64,000 nt of DNA from Synergistaceae bacterium (GTDB lineage Bacteria; Synergistota; Synergistia; Synergistales; Aminobacteriaceae). The stretch spans positions 34,749 to 98,748 of the forward strand of contig JAFRAH010000011.1 of assembly GCA_017405525.1 (NCBI GenBank). The letters are read 5' to 3'. Below the pieces are notes generated by a model. That model saw nothing but the letters and a program-made list of their open reading frames with translations, ran no database searches and was not told the DNA's origin. A program made the position numbers and the translations under genes. Positions 53,892 through 62,155 of the stretch are shown in pieces (the first letter of the stretch is position 1; every line of letters starts with the position of its first letter).

Positions 53892-55360
53892 AGACAGCAC
53901 TAACGATAGCAGGCAGTGATAGTTCAGGGGGTGCAGGAATCCAGGCGGACATAAAGACGATGACGATGAACGGTGTTTACGCCATGAGCGCAGTTACAGC
54001 GTTGACGGCACAAAACACGCTCGGAGTTGCGGGGATCATGGAGGTTGCGCCGGAGTTCCTGAGAGGGCAGATTGATGCGGTGTTCACGGACATTTTCCCC
54101 GATGCCGTGAAGATTGGGATGGTATCGAGTTCAGGGCTTATACGTGAGATTGCCGCGGCACTAAGGCACTACAACGCCCGGAATATCGTTGTTGACCCCG
54201 TGATGGTCTCAACGTCAGGCGCAAGGCTCATCAGTGAGGACGCGGTGAAGACCCTCGCGGAAGAGTTACTGCCCCTCGCCACAGTAGCAACCCCGAACAT
54301 CCCGGAGGCGGAAATACTCTCAGGCATGAAGATTTCCAGCCATGACGACATGATGAGGGCGGCAGGGAAAATCTATGCTGATTATGGCTGTGCTGTCCTC
54401 GTGAAGGGCGGCCATGACGTGAACGATGCGAATGATCTCCTCTGCACCGGGCAGGATTCGTTCACGTGGTTCAACGGCAAACGTATAGACACACGCAACA
54501 CTCACGGGACGGGCTGCACTCTCTCCAGCGCAATAGCCTCGAACTTGGCGAAAGGTTACGGGCTTGACGACTCAGTGAGGCGGGCGAAAGAGTACATCTC
54601 CGGGGCTCTCGGTGCAATGCTCGACTTGGGGCATGGCAGCGGGCCGATGAACCACTCCTTCAACCTCACCGGGAAATTTTCGGAGAAACGCGACATTGTG
54701 AGCTTCCTCATGGACTCAGTCAGCGACATATGGCCGGAATACAATAATCATCCGTTCGTGAAGGGGATTGAGGACGGCACACTTGACCCTGAGAAGTTCA
54801 GGAACTACATCATCCAGGACTACCACTACTTGAATGAATACTCGAAAGTTTTTGCTCTCGGAGTAACGAAAGCCAAGAGCCTCTACACAATGCAGTTGTT
54901 CTCGTCAGTAATACAGGCAATAGCTCATGTTGAGATGGACATTCACAAGGGCTACATGGGACGCTTCGGTGTCTCTCAGGAGGAACTTGACTCAACCCCC
55001 CGAAAGCTCCCGAACTTGTCCTACACGTCATACATGCTTAGGGTTGCCTATGACGAGGGAGAACCTGAAGTATTGGCGGCTATATTGTCGTGTGCACTGA
55101 GCTATGAGGACATCGCCAAGAAGATAGTCGAGAACAACCCCGACTCAGTGAACCATGAGCTATATGGTACATGGATACGGACATACTCAGGGGAGGAGTA
55201 TTGCGGCCTCAACAGGGTATTAGCCTCGTGCCTTGAGTGTGCATCTGAGGGCTATACGTCTGAGCAGATGGCACACCTTGCGGAGATTTTCCGGGCCTGC
55301 TCGCTCTATGAGATGGGATTCTGGGACATGGGCTGGAGGAACTCATGCAACGATGCGTGA
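53888..55360 (+). CDS. thiD: Bifunctional HMP(-P) kinase / thiaminase II-type hydrolase (ThiD-TenA fusion)
   Basis: The 490-residue protein joins two enzymes. Residues 1-260 are ThiD, which phosphorylates HMP and HMP-P: IAGSDSSGGAGIQADIKTM, ALTAQNTLGV and the active-site TRNTHGTGCTLSSAI. From about residue 270 it is TenA, which salvages pyrimidine from degraded thiamine: NNHPFVKGIEDGTL, YIIQDYHYLNEYSKVFAL and the likely catalytic Cys in ILSCALSYEDIAKK. This order is the same as in yeast Thi20-type proteins. The start overlaps the HAD gene by ATGA. Confidence 0.94.
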   Translation: MKTALTIAGSDSSGGAGIQADIKTMTMNGVYAMSAVTALTAQNTLGVAGIMEVAPEFLRGQIDAVFTDIFPDAVKIGMVSSSGLIREIAAALRHYNARNIVVDPVMVSTSGARLISEDAVKTLAEELLPLATVATPNIPEAEILSGMKISSHDDMMRAAGKIYADYGCAVLVKGGHDVNDANDLLCTGQDSFTWFNGKRIDTRNTHGTGCTLSSAIASNLAKGYGLDDSVRRAKEYISGALGAMLDLGHGSGPMNHSFNLTGKFSEKRDIVSFLMDSVSDIWPEYNNHPFVKGIEDGTLDPEKFRNYIIQDYHYLNEYSKVFALGVTKAKSLYTMQLFSSVIQAIAHVEMDIHKGYMGRFGVSQEELDSTPRKLPNLSYTSYMLRVAYDEGEPEVLAAILSCALSYEDIAKKIVENNPDSVNHELYGTWIRTYSGEEYCGLNRVLASCLECASEGYTSEQMAHLAEIFRACSLYEMGFWDMGWRNSCNDA

Positions 55361-55977
55361 TTGTCGGCGGTGCTGAAATCCGGGACTATGACCTTATCCG
55401 CGAATACTTCAGGGCTGATGACTTCGTGATATATTGCGACTGCGGCCTGAAACATGCTGAGGCTCTGGGCATTCCTCCGTCCCTGATTATCGGGGATTTC
55501 GACTCTCACCCAAAGCCTGAAGACCTTAGCGGCGTTATCGTCCTTCCGTGCGTGAAGGATGACACTGATACCATCTTCGCGGTGAAAGAGGGAATCCGCC
55601 GGGGGTATGATGACTTCCTGATGGTTGGGGTTACGGGAGGGAGACAGGATCACAATCTCGGCAACATCTACGCTCTCCTAATGCTCTCAATGAACGGGAA
55701 ACCGGCCATGATTGCGGATGACTATTCGGAGATGAGCATAATCACAGCAGGTGAGACACGGCGGGTAAAATACGGGTGGCGTTTCTTCTCGCTCCTGAAC
55801 ATCTCAGGCACAGCGCGGGGCATCACGATAACGGGCGCGAAATATGACCTTGAGGATGCGGAGATTGCCCCTGAGTTCCAGTACGGAATAAGCAACGAGG
55901 TCTTGACCCCGGAGAATGACGCTGTGATTACCCTGAAGGAAGGATGCTTGTTGCTTGTCTGCATACGTAGAGGGTAA
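55345..55977 (+). CDS. thiN: Thiamine pyrophosphokinase
   Basis: ThiN converts thiamine and ATP to TPP. The 210-residue protein has YCDCGLKHAEALGIPPSLII, GDFDSHPKP, DDTDTIFAVKEG and GVTGGRQDHNLGNI, all typical. It overlaps thiD-tenA by 16 bases and ends the operon. Its presence in place of a TMP kinase (ThiL) in this operon defines the free-thiamine route. Confidence 0.95.
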   Translation: MQRCVIVGGAEIRDYDLIREYFRADDFVIYCDCGLKHAEALGIPPSLIIGDFDSHPKPEDLSGVIVLPCVKDDTDTIFAVKEGIRRGYDDFLMVGVTGGRQDHNLGNIYALLMLSMNGKPAMIADDYSEMSIITAGETRRVKYGWRFFSLLNISGTARGITITGAKYDLEDAEIAPEFQYGISNEVLTPENDAVITLKEGCLLLVCIRRG

Positions 55978-55978
55978 T

Positions 55979-56006
55979 TTGCTTTTTGCGTTGGGACTGG
56001 TAAAAT
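55979..56006 (+). promoter_or_regulatory. Promoter of the first secreted paralogue
   Basis: TTGCTT and TAAAAT are 16 bases apart, with TGG directly before the -10 (extended -10). It begins at the thiN stop. Confidence 0.45.
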
Positions 56007-56040
56007 TTCACGATAAATTCATTCAGGAGGTTTTCGTGAA

Positions 56041-56490
56041 ATGAGAAGAACAGCATTAAGCGTGTTAATCCTCGTGTTCCTCATGGGGATATTTGCGTTT
56101 GCGGCAACAGCAGAAGAGGTGGCGGTCTCGGCAGACACTGAGGCAACGGCAGCAGCAGAGACAGCAGGAGAACCGGCAGAGTTTGACTTTCTTGCGTTCG
56201 CGAAGGAGAGGGTACTTACAGACTTTCACCCGACAGTGAAGGTAGAGGATGCTGAAGCTAATTACGACGAGGAGCCTTTCAGCAAGGGAGACGGAATAAC
56301 CCGCGCAAGGGTAGGGATATTCTACAAGGGATGGATACGTCAGCACTCAATGCTGATAGAGATGGACTACCGCGAGGACAGGAAAGTTCGCGTAACAGTA
56401 CTCAAGGACAGCAACGGCCTCAACCTTCAGGGAGCACGTTTCTTCAAGGAAGGCGAGTGGGTAAGTCTTGCGGCAGTGGGCTGGAAGTAA
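56041..56490 (+). CDS. Secreted hypothetical protein, tandem copy 1
   Basis: This 149-residue exported protein is not recognised. A signal peptide (ALSVLILVFLMGIFAFAATA) is followed by an Ala/Glu/Thr-rich stretch. A domain of about 100 residues follows: FDFLAFAKERVLTDFHPT, VGIFYKGWIRQHSML, RVTVLKDSNGLNLQG and FFKEGEWVSLA. It is closely related to the next protein. A GGAGG site precedes the ATG and its own terminator follows. Confidence 0.75.
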   Translation: MRRTALSVLILVFLMGIFAFAATAEEVAVSADTEATAAAETAGEPAEFDFLAFAKERVLTDFHPTVKVEDAEANYDEEPFSKGDGITRARVGIFYKGWIRQHSMLIEMDYREDRKVRVTVLKDSNGLNLQGARFFKEGEWVSLAAVGWK

Positions 56491-56522
56491 CCTGCACTCG
56501 TAACAACGGCACGAAATACACA

Positions 56523-56560
56523 GGGCATCAGTGAAAATATTTTGCTGGTGTCCTTTTTTA
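56523..56560 (+). terminator. Terminator of secreted copy 1
   Basis: GGGCATCAG pairs with CTGGTGTCC (9 bp, two G-T pairs), followed by TTTTTT. Nearly the same sequence ends copy 2, so it was duplicated with the gene. Confidence 0.85.
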
Positions 56561-56647
56561 TGGCCTCACACTTGCATATTTTATCTAGATTTTATTCTGA
56601 TTAAATAAAAATGTAACTCAAGACAAATTCAAGGAGGCCGCAAGAAG

Positions 56648-57031
56648 TTGAGGAAAACAGTCTTGGCCATGTTTACGCTTTTTCTCGTCATGTGGATTTC
56701 TGCCAGCTCAGTATCAGCCGCAGTGTCAGATTTCGACTTTGTATCATTCGCGCGTGAAAGGGTGCTCAATGACTTTCACCCCACAGCAGACGCATCGAGG
56801 GCAACTGCAGAGCTTGAGGAGACACCTTACGAACGTGCAGTAGTACGAATAGGATACGGGGGCTGGATAAGGGAACACTATATGACTGTGGCAATAGACC
56901 TCAGGCACTCAGACAATGCAGTAAGGGTAACTGTCCTCGAAGACACCAACGGGATGAATATTTTCGGTGTCGGCAACAAGCTCTTCAAGAAAGACAAGTG
57001 GATAAGTCTCCAGAACGCAAAATGGAGGTAA
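56648..57031 (+). CDS. Secreted hypothetical protein, tandem copy 2
   Basis: This 127-residue exported protein is a paralogue of copy 1. After a signal peptide (TVLAMFTLFLVMWISASSVS, ending near SAA) it has FDFVSFARERVLNDFHPTAD, VRIGYGGWIREHYMT, RVTVLEDTNGMNIFG and LFKKDKWISLQ. The acidic/Ala-rich linker of copy 1 is missing. The start is TTG with AAGGAGG ten bases upstream. Conservation between the copies is strongest in the FDF--FA-ERVL-DFHPT block and the GGWIR-H block. Confidence 0.75.
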   Translation: MRKTVLAMFTLFLVMWISASSVSAAVSDFDFVSFARERVLNDFHPTADASRATAELEETPYERAVVRIGYGGWIREHYMTVAIDLRHSDNAVRVTVLEDTNGMNIFGVGNKLFKKDKWISLQNAKWR

Positions 57032-57062
57032 GGGTATAACGCCGTCAGTATGAGATAATACG

Positions 57063-57101
57063 GGCATCAGTGAAGAAATTTGCTGGTGTCTAATTTTTTT
57101 T
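57063..57101 (+). terminator. Terminator of secreted copy 2
   Basis: GGCATCAG pairs with CTGGTGTC and is followed by TAATTTTTTTT. It repeats the terminator of copy 1. Confidence 0.8.
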
Positions 57102-57114
57102 GGGGTGATGAAAG

Positions 57115-57852
57115 ATGACGAAACAAGATTTATTGGACTTGCTCAAGCGTAAATTCTCCTCCCTCGTAATGATACTGATCCCCGCGTTCGTGATAATGCT
57201 CATAATCGGGGCGTTACTTTGGGCGTTGAGGTTCGTCATTCCTGATGACGTAGTGGCAAGCATAACCTACTACATCAACAACCCTTCGGAACTCCGAAAG
57301 CTCGGCGAGGGCTCGGAATGGCTCTTCGTGATGATACAGGTCTTGCAGGTCGTCATTGCTCCGATACCGGGGCAGGCGGCGGCATTCGCTGGGGGATTCA
57401 TCTTCGGGTTCTGGAAGGGCTGGGGACTCACCACGTTAGGACTCGTTATCGGGAGCCTCATAGCTATGGTACTATCCCGGCTTCTGGGAATATCCCTTGT
57501 CCGCAAGATAGTGCCTGAGTCAATCATTCAGCGTTTCGACAGCGTTATATCTGACGGGGGATACATGACGTTCTTCATGATATTCCTATTGCCTGCACTG
57601 CCGGATGATGCTGTGTGCTTCCTTGCCGGGCTGACGCGGTTAAAGCTCCTTCCGTTGTCCATCGTCTGCCTTCTTGGACGTGCTCCGGGAATGGCGGTGC
57701 TCTCACTCACGGGTGCAGGGTTCGCTGACGGTCTGACGCTCTGGGTTGAGGTGCTCTTTGCGGTGATGATGGTGCTGTCGGTAATCCTGTGGCTGTTCTG
57801 GGAAGTGATAGAGGCTTGGGTCTATGACTTCCTCAAGATAAGACGCTCATAA
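57115..57852 (+). CDS. TVP38/TMEM64 (DedA-like) membrane protein
   Basis: This 245-residue polytopic protein of the TVP38/TMEM64 (VTT) family has the central VLQVVIAPIPGQAAAFAGGF followed by FGFWKGWGLTTLGLVIGS, and a re-entrant-type LLPALPDDAVCFLAGL. Related DedA proteins move or scramble lipids and affect envelope homeostasis. It converges on, and overlaps by six bases, a phospholipase D-type gene, another hint of lipid work. Confidence 0.88.
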   Translation: MTKQDLLDLLKRKFSSLVMILIPAFVIMLIIGALLWALRFVIPDDVVASITYYINNPSELRKLGEGSEWLFVMIQVLQVVIAPIPGQAAAFAGGFIFGFWKGWGLTTLGLVIGSLIAMVLSRLLGISLVRKIVPESIIQRFDSVISDGGYMTFFMIFLLPALPDDAVCFLAGLTRLKLLPLSIVCLLGRAPGMAVLSLTGAGFADGLTLWVEVLFAVMMVLSVILWLFWEVIEAWVYDFLKIRRS

Positions 57853-58917
57853 CATGAACGACAAAAGCCGTCCGATCCTCTCCTTAAGCCTCAACATGGC
57901 CGGGCGGTCTGCTCTCGTCTCTAGTGTCTCTTCCGTGCAGCTCCCCAAGTCCTCAAGGAATACCCCTTCAAGTTCCCGGACAAGCTCCGTAGAGTACACA
58001 AACGCCTGAACCTCGTAGTTTATCCCGAAGCTCAGAGCGTCAAGGTTAGCCGTCCCGACAGATGCCACGTGAGAATCTGCAATCATAGTTTTCGCGTGAA
58101 TGAACCTCCCCACGTAGATGAACACCCTGACACCGTGAGAGATCAGCCCGTCAATGTAGGACTGCGAAGCCCACGAGACCAGCGCATGGTTTGAGCTTGA
58201 AGGAATGATTATGCGGACATTAACGCCACGTTCTACGGCATGACACAGTGCGTCAATGAACTCTGAGTCCGGCGCAAAGTACGGTGTAGTGATCCATATT
58301 CTTTTGCGTGAACGTGAGATTATCCTCATGTACTCGTCATGAACAGCCCTGAAGTCCCCGCCTTCACCACCCGCAACAATCCTCACAGGAACGCTCCCGG
58401 TTATACCAGCTCCTTCATGGTCGGGGAAGTCTCTGGTGTCATTGCCGCCTGAGAGCCTCCACATCCCGGAAAATATCCTGTCAAGTTCACGCACTGAGTC
58501 CCCTTCAAGCTGTAGGTGTGTGTCGCGCCAGTCCCGAAGGTATACATCGCCAATGTTGAAGCCGCCCAAGAACCCCGTAACGCCGTCAACAGTGATGATC
58601 TTCCTGTGATCCCTGTGGATTGTGAGGGGCATAAAACGCCGGAACTCAACGCCCGAAGACACGAGGCCGTGAATGAACTTCCTGCCGAGCCGCCAGCTCC
58701 CTAGTGCGTCAGTAATCATCCTGACCTTTACGCCGTTACGTGAACGTTCCGCGAGAATGCCAGCTATTGCCCTGCCTGTCTCGTCATCACGGAAGGAAAA
58801 ATATTCGAGGTTTATGCAGTGCCGGGCATGTTCCAGAGCGTCCTTCACTGCCGAAAATGTCTCATGGCCGTCGAGTAAGAGCCTTGCTTTGTTGTCGGGC
58901 GTTGTCATGTTATGCAT
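57847..58917 (-). CDS. Cardiolipin synthase-like phospholipase D protein
   Basis: The 356-residue protein has two HKD motifs: HRDHRKIITVDGVTGFLGG and FIHAKTMIADSHVASVGT, each followed by GFNI/TANLD. This matches the catalytic half of cardiolipin synthase. The usual N-terminal membrane helices are missing, so it is a soluble or peripheral form. I start it at 58917. A strong -10 lies seven bases before, so the message may be leaderless; an ATG nine bases on is the alternative, and no Shine-Dalgarno is visible for either. A longer reading to 58950 crosses the promoter. Confidence 0.85.
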   Translation of the reverse strand: MHNMTTPDNKARLLLDGHETFSAVKDALEHARHCINLEYFSFRDDETGRAIAGILAERSRNGVKVRMITDALGSWRLGRKFIHGLVSSGVEFRRFMPLTIHRDHRKIITVDGVTGFLGGFNIGDVYLRDWRDTHLQLEGDSVRELDRIFSGMWRLSGGNDTRDFPDHEGAGITGSVPVRIVAGGEGGDFRAVHDEYMRIISRSRKRIWITTPYFAPDSEFIDALCHAVERGVNVRIIIPSSSNHALVSWASQSYIDGLISHGVRVFIYVGRFIHAKTMIADSHVASVGTANLDALSFGINYEVQAFVYSTELVRELEGVFLEDLGSCTEETLETRADRPAMLRLKERIGRLLSFML

Positions 58918-58923
58918 GGGGTA

Positions 58924-58951
58924 ATTATATGCTATCGTGAGTTGTTGCAAA
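58924..58951 (-). promoter_or_regulatory. Promoter of the cardiolipin synthase-like gene
   Basis: On the minus strand TTTGCA (58946-58951) and TATAAT (58924-58929) are 16 bases apart. Transcription would start near 58917, at the ATG itself. Confidence 0.55.
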
Positions 58952-59014
58952 ATGCGGGGATAAAATCTAAAATTGCCTTGATATTCTGAAACATGAAAGG
59001 ACTTGAATTAACCA

Positions 59015-60193
59015 ATGCCCAAACTCAGCGACAGAGTAGGCACATTCACCGACTCAGTAATCCGCCGCATGACGAGAATCTGCAACAAGCACGGGGCAAT
59101 CAACCTCTCACAGGGCTTCCCTAACTGGGATCCTCCCACCGAAATGATGGAGTCGCTCTCAAAGGCAGCATTCACCGGCCCGCATCAGTACGCAATAACC
59201 TTCGGGGCAAAGAATTTCCGTGATGCAATATGCGCAAAGCAGAGCAAGGCAATCGGACGCACAATAGACCCTGAGACCGAGATAGTGATAACCTGCGGTT
59301 CAACTGAGGCAATGATGGCGGCCATGATGACGATCTGCAACCCCGGCGATAAGGTTATGGTTTTCTCGCCGTTCTACGAGAATTACGGTGCTGACTCGAT
59401 ACTTTCGGGAGCATCACCGATATATATTCCCCTTGTTCCCCCGACATATGACTATGACATCAACAAGATAGAGCAAGGTTTTCGTGAGGGTGCAAAGGCA
59501 ATCGTAATCTGCAACCCCTCCAACCCCTGCGGAAAAGTCTTCACCGAGAAGGAATTAACCGAGATCGGCGCGCTTGCAGTGAAGTATGACGCGTTCATCA
59601 TCACCGACGAGGTATACGAGCACATAATCTTTGACCCCTACAAGCACGTTTACGCTTCAGGGCTTCCGGGGCTGTTTGACCATGTCATCACTTGCAACTC
59701 ACTCTCGAAGACATACTCGATAACCGGCTGGCGTTTGGGCTATCTCATCGGGCCTGCAGATGTTGTTGACGGCGCGAGGAAGGTTCACGACTTCCTGACT
59801 GTCGGGGCGGCGGCACCACTACAGGAGGCGGCAGTTCACGCGTTGCAGCTTCCCCCGGAGTACTATGACGCGCTCAAGGCGAAGTACACGAAACTGCGCA
59901 ACAGGTTCCTTGAGGGACTTGACGAGGCGGGGCTCAAGCACAACATACCGCAAGGCTCGTATTTCGTGATGGTCGACATCTCGGACTTCCTGGAGCTCCC
60001 GGAGTTCAAGGGCTGGAGTGATCTTGAGTTCTGCGAGTGGGTCATCAAGAACATTGGCGTTGCGGCAGTACCGGGTTCGAGCTTCTTCCGTGAGCCGATA
60101 AACAACCTTATACGCTTCCACTTTGCACGCACAGAGGACATCCTTGAGGAGGCCATAAGGAGGCTTCACAAGCTGGGAGACCTCGTGAAGTAG
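59015..60193 (+). CDS. Class I/II aminotransferase
   Basis: This 392-residue PLP enzyme of fold type I resembles aspartate/kynurenine-type aminotransferases. It has INLSQGFPNWDPP, ITCGSTEAMMAAM, VICNPSNPCGKVF, IITDEVYEHIIFD and the Schiff-base Lys in SLSKTYSITGWRLGY. The C-terminal Arg in IRFHFARTEDIL would bind the substrate carboxylate. The specific amino acid is not decided. It precedes mnmA by 17 bases. Confidence 0.9.
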   Translation: MPKLSDRVGTFTDSVIRRMTRICNKHGAINLSQGFPNWDPPTEMMESLSKAAFTGPHQYAITFGAKNFRDAICAKQSKAIGRTIDPETEIVITCGSTEAMMAAMMTICNPGDKVMVFSPFYENYGADSILSGASPIYIPLVPPTYDYDINKIEQGFREGAKAIVICNPSNPCGKVFTEKELTEIGALAVKYDAFIITDEVYEHIIFDPYKHVYASGLPGLFDHVITCNSLSKTYSITGWRLGYLIGPADVVDGARKVHDFLTVGAAAPLQEAAVHALQLPPEYYDALKAKYTKLRNRFLEGLDEAGLKHNIPQGSYFVMVDISDFLELPEFKGWSDLEFCEWVIKNIGVAAVPGSSFFREPINNLIRFHFARTEDILEEAIRRLHKLGDLVK

Positions 60194-60210
60194 CACACAC
60201 AAAATCATCA

Positions 60211-61290
60211 ATGGGAATACTTGCAGCAATGAGCGGAGGCGTTGATAGCAGCGTCTCTGCTTTTCTTATGCGCGAAAAATACGGGACATGCCGGGGGGCA
60301 ACAATGCTCTTGTTCCTGAATGAGGCACTCGGAATTTCGAGCCGTCATCCTTGCTGTTCACGTGAGAATATACTTGACGCTAGGGCAGTGTGTGAGGTCT
60401 TGGGAATCAGACATGAAGTGATTGACCTCATGGCCGGGTTTGAGCGTGAGGTGATACGGAAGTTCGTTGAAGTCTACGAGTCCGGCGGAACTCCTAACCC
60501 CTGCATAGACTGCAACAAGTTCATGAAGTTCGGAGCATTCCTTGACCACGCCAAAAACTCAGGACTTGAACGCATCGCAACAGGACACTACGCACGCATA
60601 GAGCATGACGCATCAGGCAGGTACTTACTCCGCAAGGCTGTCGACACATCGAGGGATCAGAGCTATGTACTCTACATGATGACACAGGAAGTGTTGTCGT
60701 GCGTTGAGTTCCCATTAGGGGGAATGATGAAGGCAGACGTTAGGGACATGGCCGGGTCATTGGGTTTCACGAACGCCCGCAAGCATGACTCGCAGGATAT
60801 ATGTTTCGTTCCTGATGGTGATTATGCCTCGTTCATCGCCGAATACACGGGGAAATCCTACCCTCCCGGTGATTTCGTGGATGTTTCGGGAAATGTCTTA
60901 GGCAGGCACAAGGGCATCATCCACTACACTGCAGGACAGCGTCGGGGCTTGGGAGTTGCGGCAAAATCGAGGCTCTACGTCTCAGCGATTGACCCGGCCA
61001 TGAACACAGTTGTTCTTGCGTCCGAAGGTGAGGCGGGGCTCTATGCACGCGGGGTTGTCGCCCGTGATGTGAACCTGATAGCGTATGACGAACTGCCGGG
61101 GAACTTCCGGGCGGGGGTGAAGACACGTTACAGGCAGAAGGAGATTGCGGCAACGGTGAACCAGTCAGGGAGTGATGAGCTGGTGATTGAGTTCGGGGAG
61201 GCTGTGAGGAGTCCGGCAGTTGGTCAGGCTGTGGTGATGTATGACGGTGATTATGTGGTTGGTGGCGGGACGATTTCGGGGGTATTCTAG
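60211..61290 (+). CDS. mnmA: tRNA-specific 2-thiouridylase
   Basis: MnmA makes 2-thiouridine at the wobble position of Lys, Glu and Gln tRNAs. The 359-residue protein has the PP-loop MSGGVDSSV, NPCIDCNKFMKFG with the first catalytic Cys (101) and SQDICFVPDGDY with the second. YTAGQRRGLGV is also typical. It is the form with CCSRENILDAR after the PP-loop. It directly follows the aminotransferase. Confidence 0.95.
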   Translation: MGILAAMSGGVDSSVSAFLMREKYGTCRGATMLLFLNEALGISSRHPCCSRENILDARAVCEVLGIRHEVIDLMAGFEREVIRKFVEVYESGGTPNPCIDCNKFMKFGAFLDHAKNSGLERIATGHYARIEHDASGRYLLRKAVDTSRDQSYVLYMMTQEVLSCVEFPLGGMMKADVRDMAGSLGFTNARKHDSQDICFVPDGDYASFIAEYTGKSYPPGDFVDVSGNVLGRHKGIIHYTAGQRRGLGVAAKSRLYVSAIDPAMNTVVLASEGEAGLYARGVVARDVNLIAYDELPGNFRAGVKTRYRQKEIAATVNQSGSDELVIEFGEAVRSPAVGQAVVMYDGDYVVGGGTISGVF

Positions 61291-61296
61291 TGCGTC

Positions 61297-61305
61297 TGCT
61301 ATAAT
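61297..61305 (+). promoter_or_regulatory. Extended -10 promoter of the EcoRI-like gene
   Basis: TGCTATAAT at the end of mnmA is a full extended -10. Transcription would begin near 61312, giving a leader of about 15 bases containing AGGAGG. Confidence 0.55.
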
Positions 61306-61326
61306 TTCTGAGCAGGAGGCCGGAAG

Positions 61327-62151
61327 TTGGGACAATCAGGGAGATTAACCAGCCAGCACAAAGAATCGCACGGAGTAGAAGGAATATTCACCGCTGAGGC
61401 AAAGACACATGATGCATCAGTCAGGAGGGTTGCTGTATCTGTCTTGGGTTATCTCAAGGGAAAATATCCGCAGTTGTCATTCCGCCACAGAACCAGCATA
61501 AGCAAAGCAGAAATAAATAGTGCCCTGCAGAAAATTGACCGTGAGCTTGGGCAGACTCTCTTTGTCAGCGACGCAAGCATACAGCCTGACGGAGGAATAA
61601 TCGAGGTCAAAGATGACAATGGTAACTGTAGGGTAATTCTTGTATCTGAAGCCAAATATCAAGGAAGGGATATAGAGAACATCAGCAGGGGTGTATTAGT
61701 CGGGAAGAAACGAAACCAAGACTTGATGGTTACAGGTAACGCTATAGAACGGGCGCATAAAAATATCTCCGAAATCGCAAACTACATGCTTGATGAATCA
61801 CATTTCCCCTACTTGTTTTTTCTGGAAGGCTCTAACTTCATGACTCAGGACATAACCATTCGGAGGCCTGACGGAAGAACCGTAACGCTGAACTACAATT
61901 CCGGCGCATTGAACAGGCTGGACAGGCTAACTTCAGCGAACTACGGAATGCCCATAAACACAAACTTGTGCAGGAACAAGTTCATACAGCACAGGGGCAG
62001 CACAATAATGCTTCAGGCGGCTTCAATCTATACTCACGGGGACGGCAGGGAATGGGAAGAGCAGGAAATGTTCCGCATAATGTCAGACATAGCGGCTACA
62101 TCGTTGCAAGTGTTGGGCAGTGATTTGTTCATTCAGCTCACGGGGAAATGA
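61327..62151 (+). CDS. ecoRIR: EcoRI-family type II restriction endonuclease
   Basis: This 274-residue protein is recognisably an EcoRI homologue along its whole length, including RLTSQHKESHGVEGIF, LFVSDASIQPDGGIIEVKDD, GNAIERAHKNISEIANYML, FLEGSNFM and LNRLDRLTSANYGMPIN. The catalytic triad is Asp88 in QPDGGIIEV and Glu108/Lys110 in SEAKYQG. The recognition site is therefore expected to be GAATTC. The start is TTG 61327 with AGGAGG upstream. No control (C) protein gene is present. The adjacent methyltransferase starts five bases after the stop. Transfer between distant phyla is likely. Confidence 0.96.
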   Translation: MGQSGRLTSQHKESHGVEGIFTAEAKTHDASVRRVAVSVLGYLKGKYPQLSFRHRTSISKAEINSALQKIDRELGQTLFVSDASIQPDGGIIEVKDDNGNCRVILVSEAKYQGRDIENISRGVLVGKKRNQDLMVTGNAIERAHKNISEIANYMLDESHFPYLFFLEGSNFMTQDITIRRPDGRTVTLNYNSGALNRLDRLTSANYGMPINTNLCRNKFIQHRGSTIMLQAASIYTHGDGREWEEQEMFRIMSDIAATSLQVLGSDLFIQLTGK

Positions 62152-62155
62152 CATA

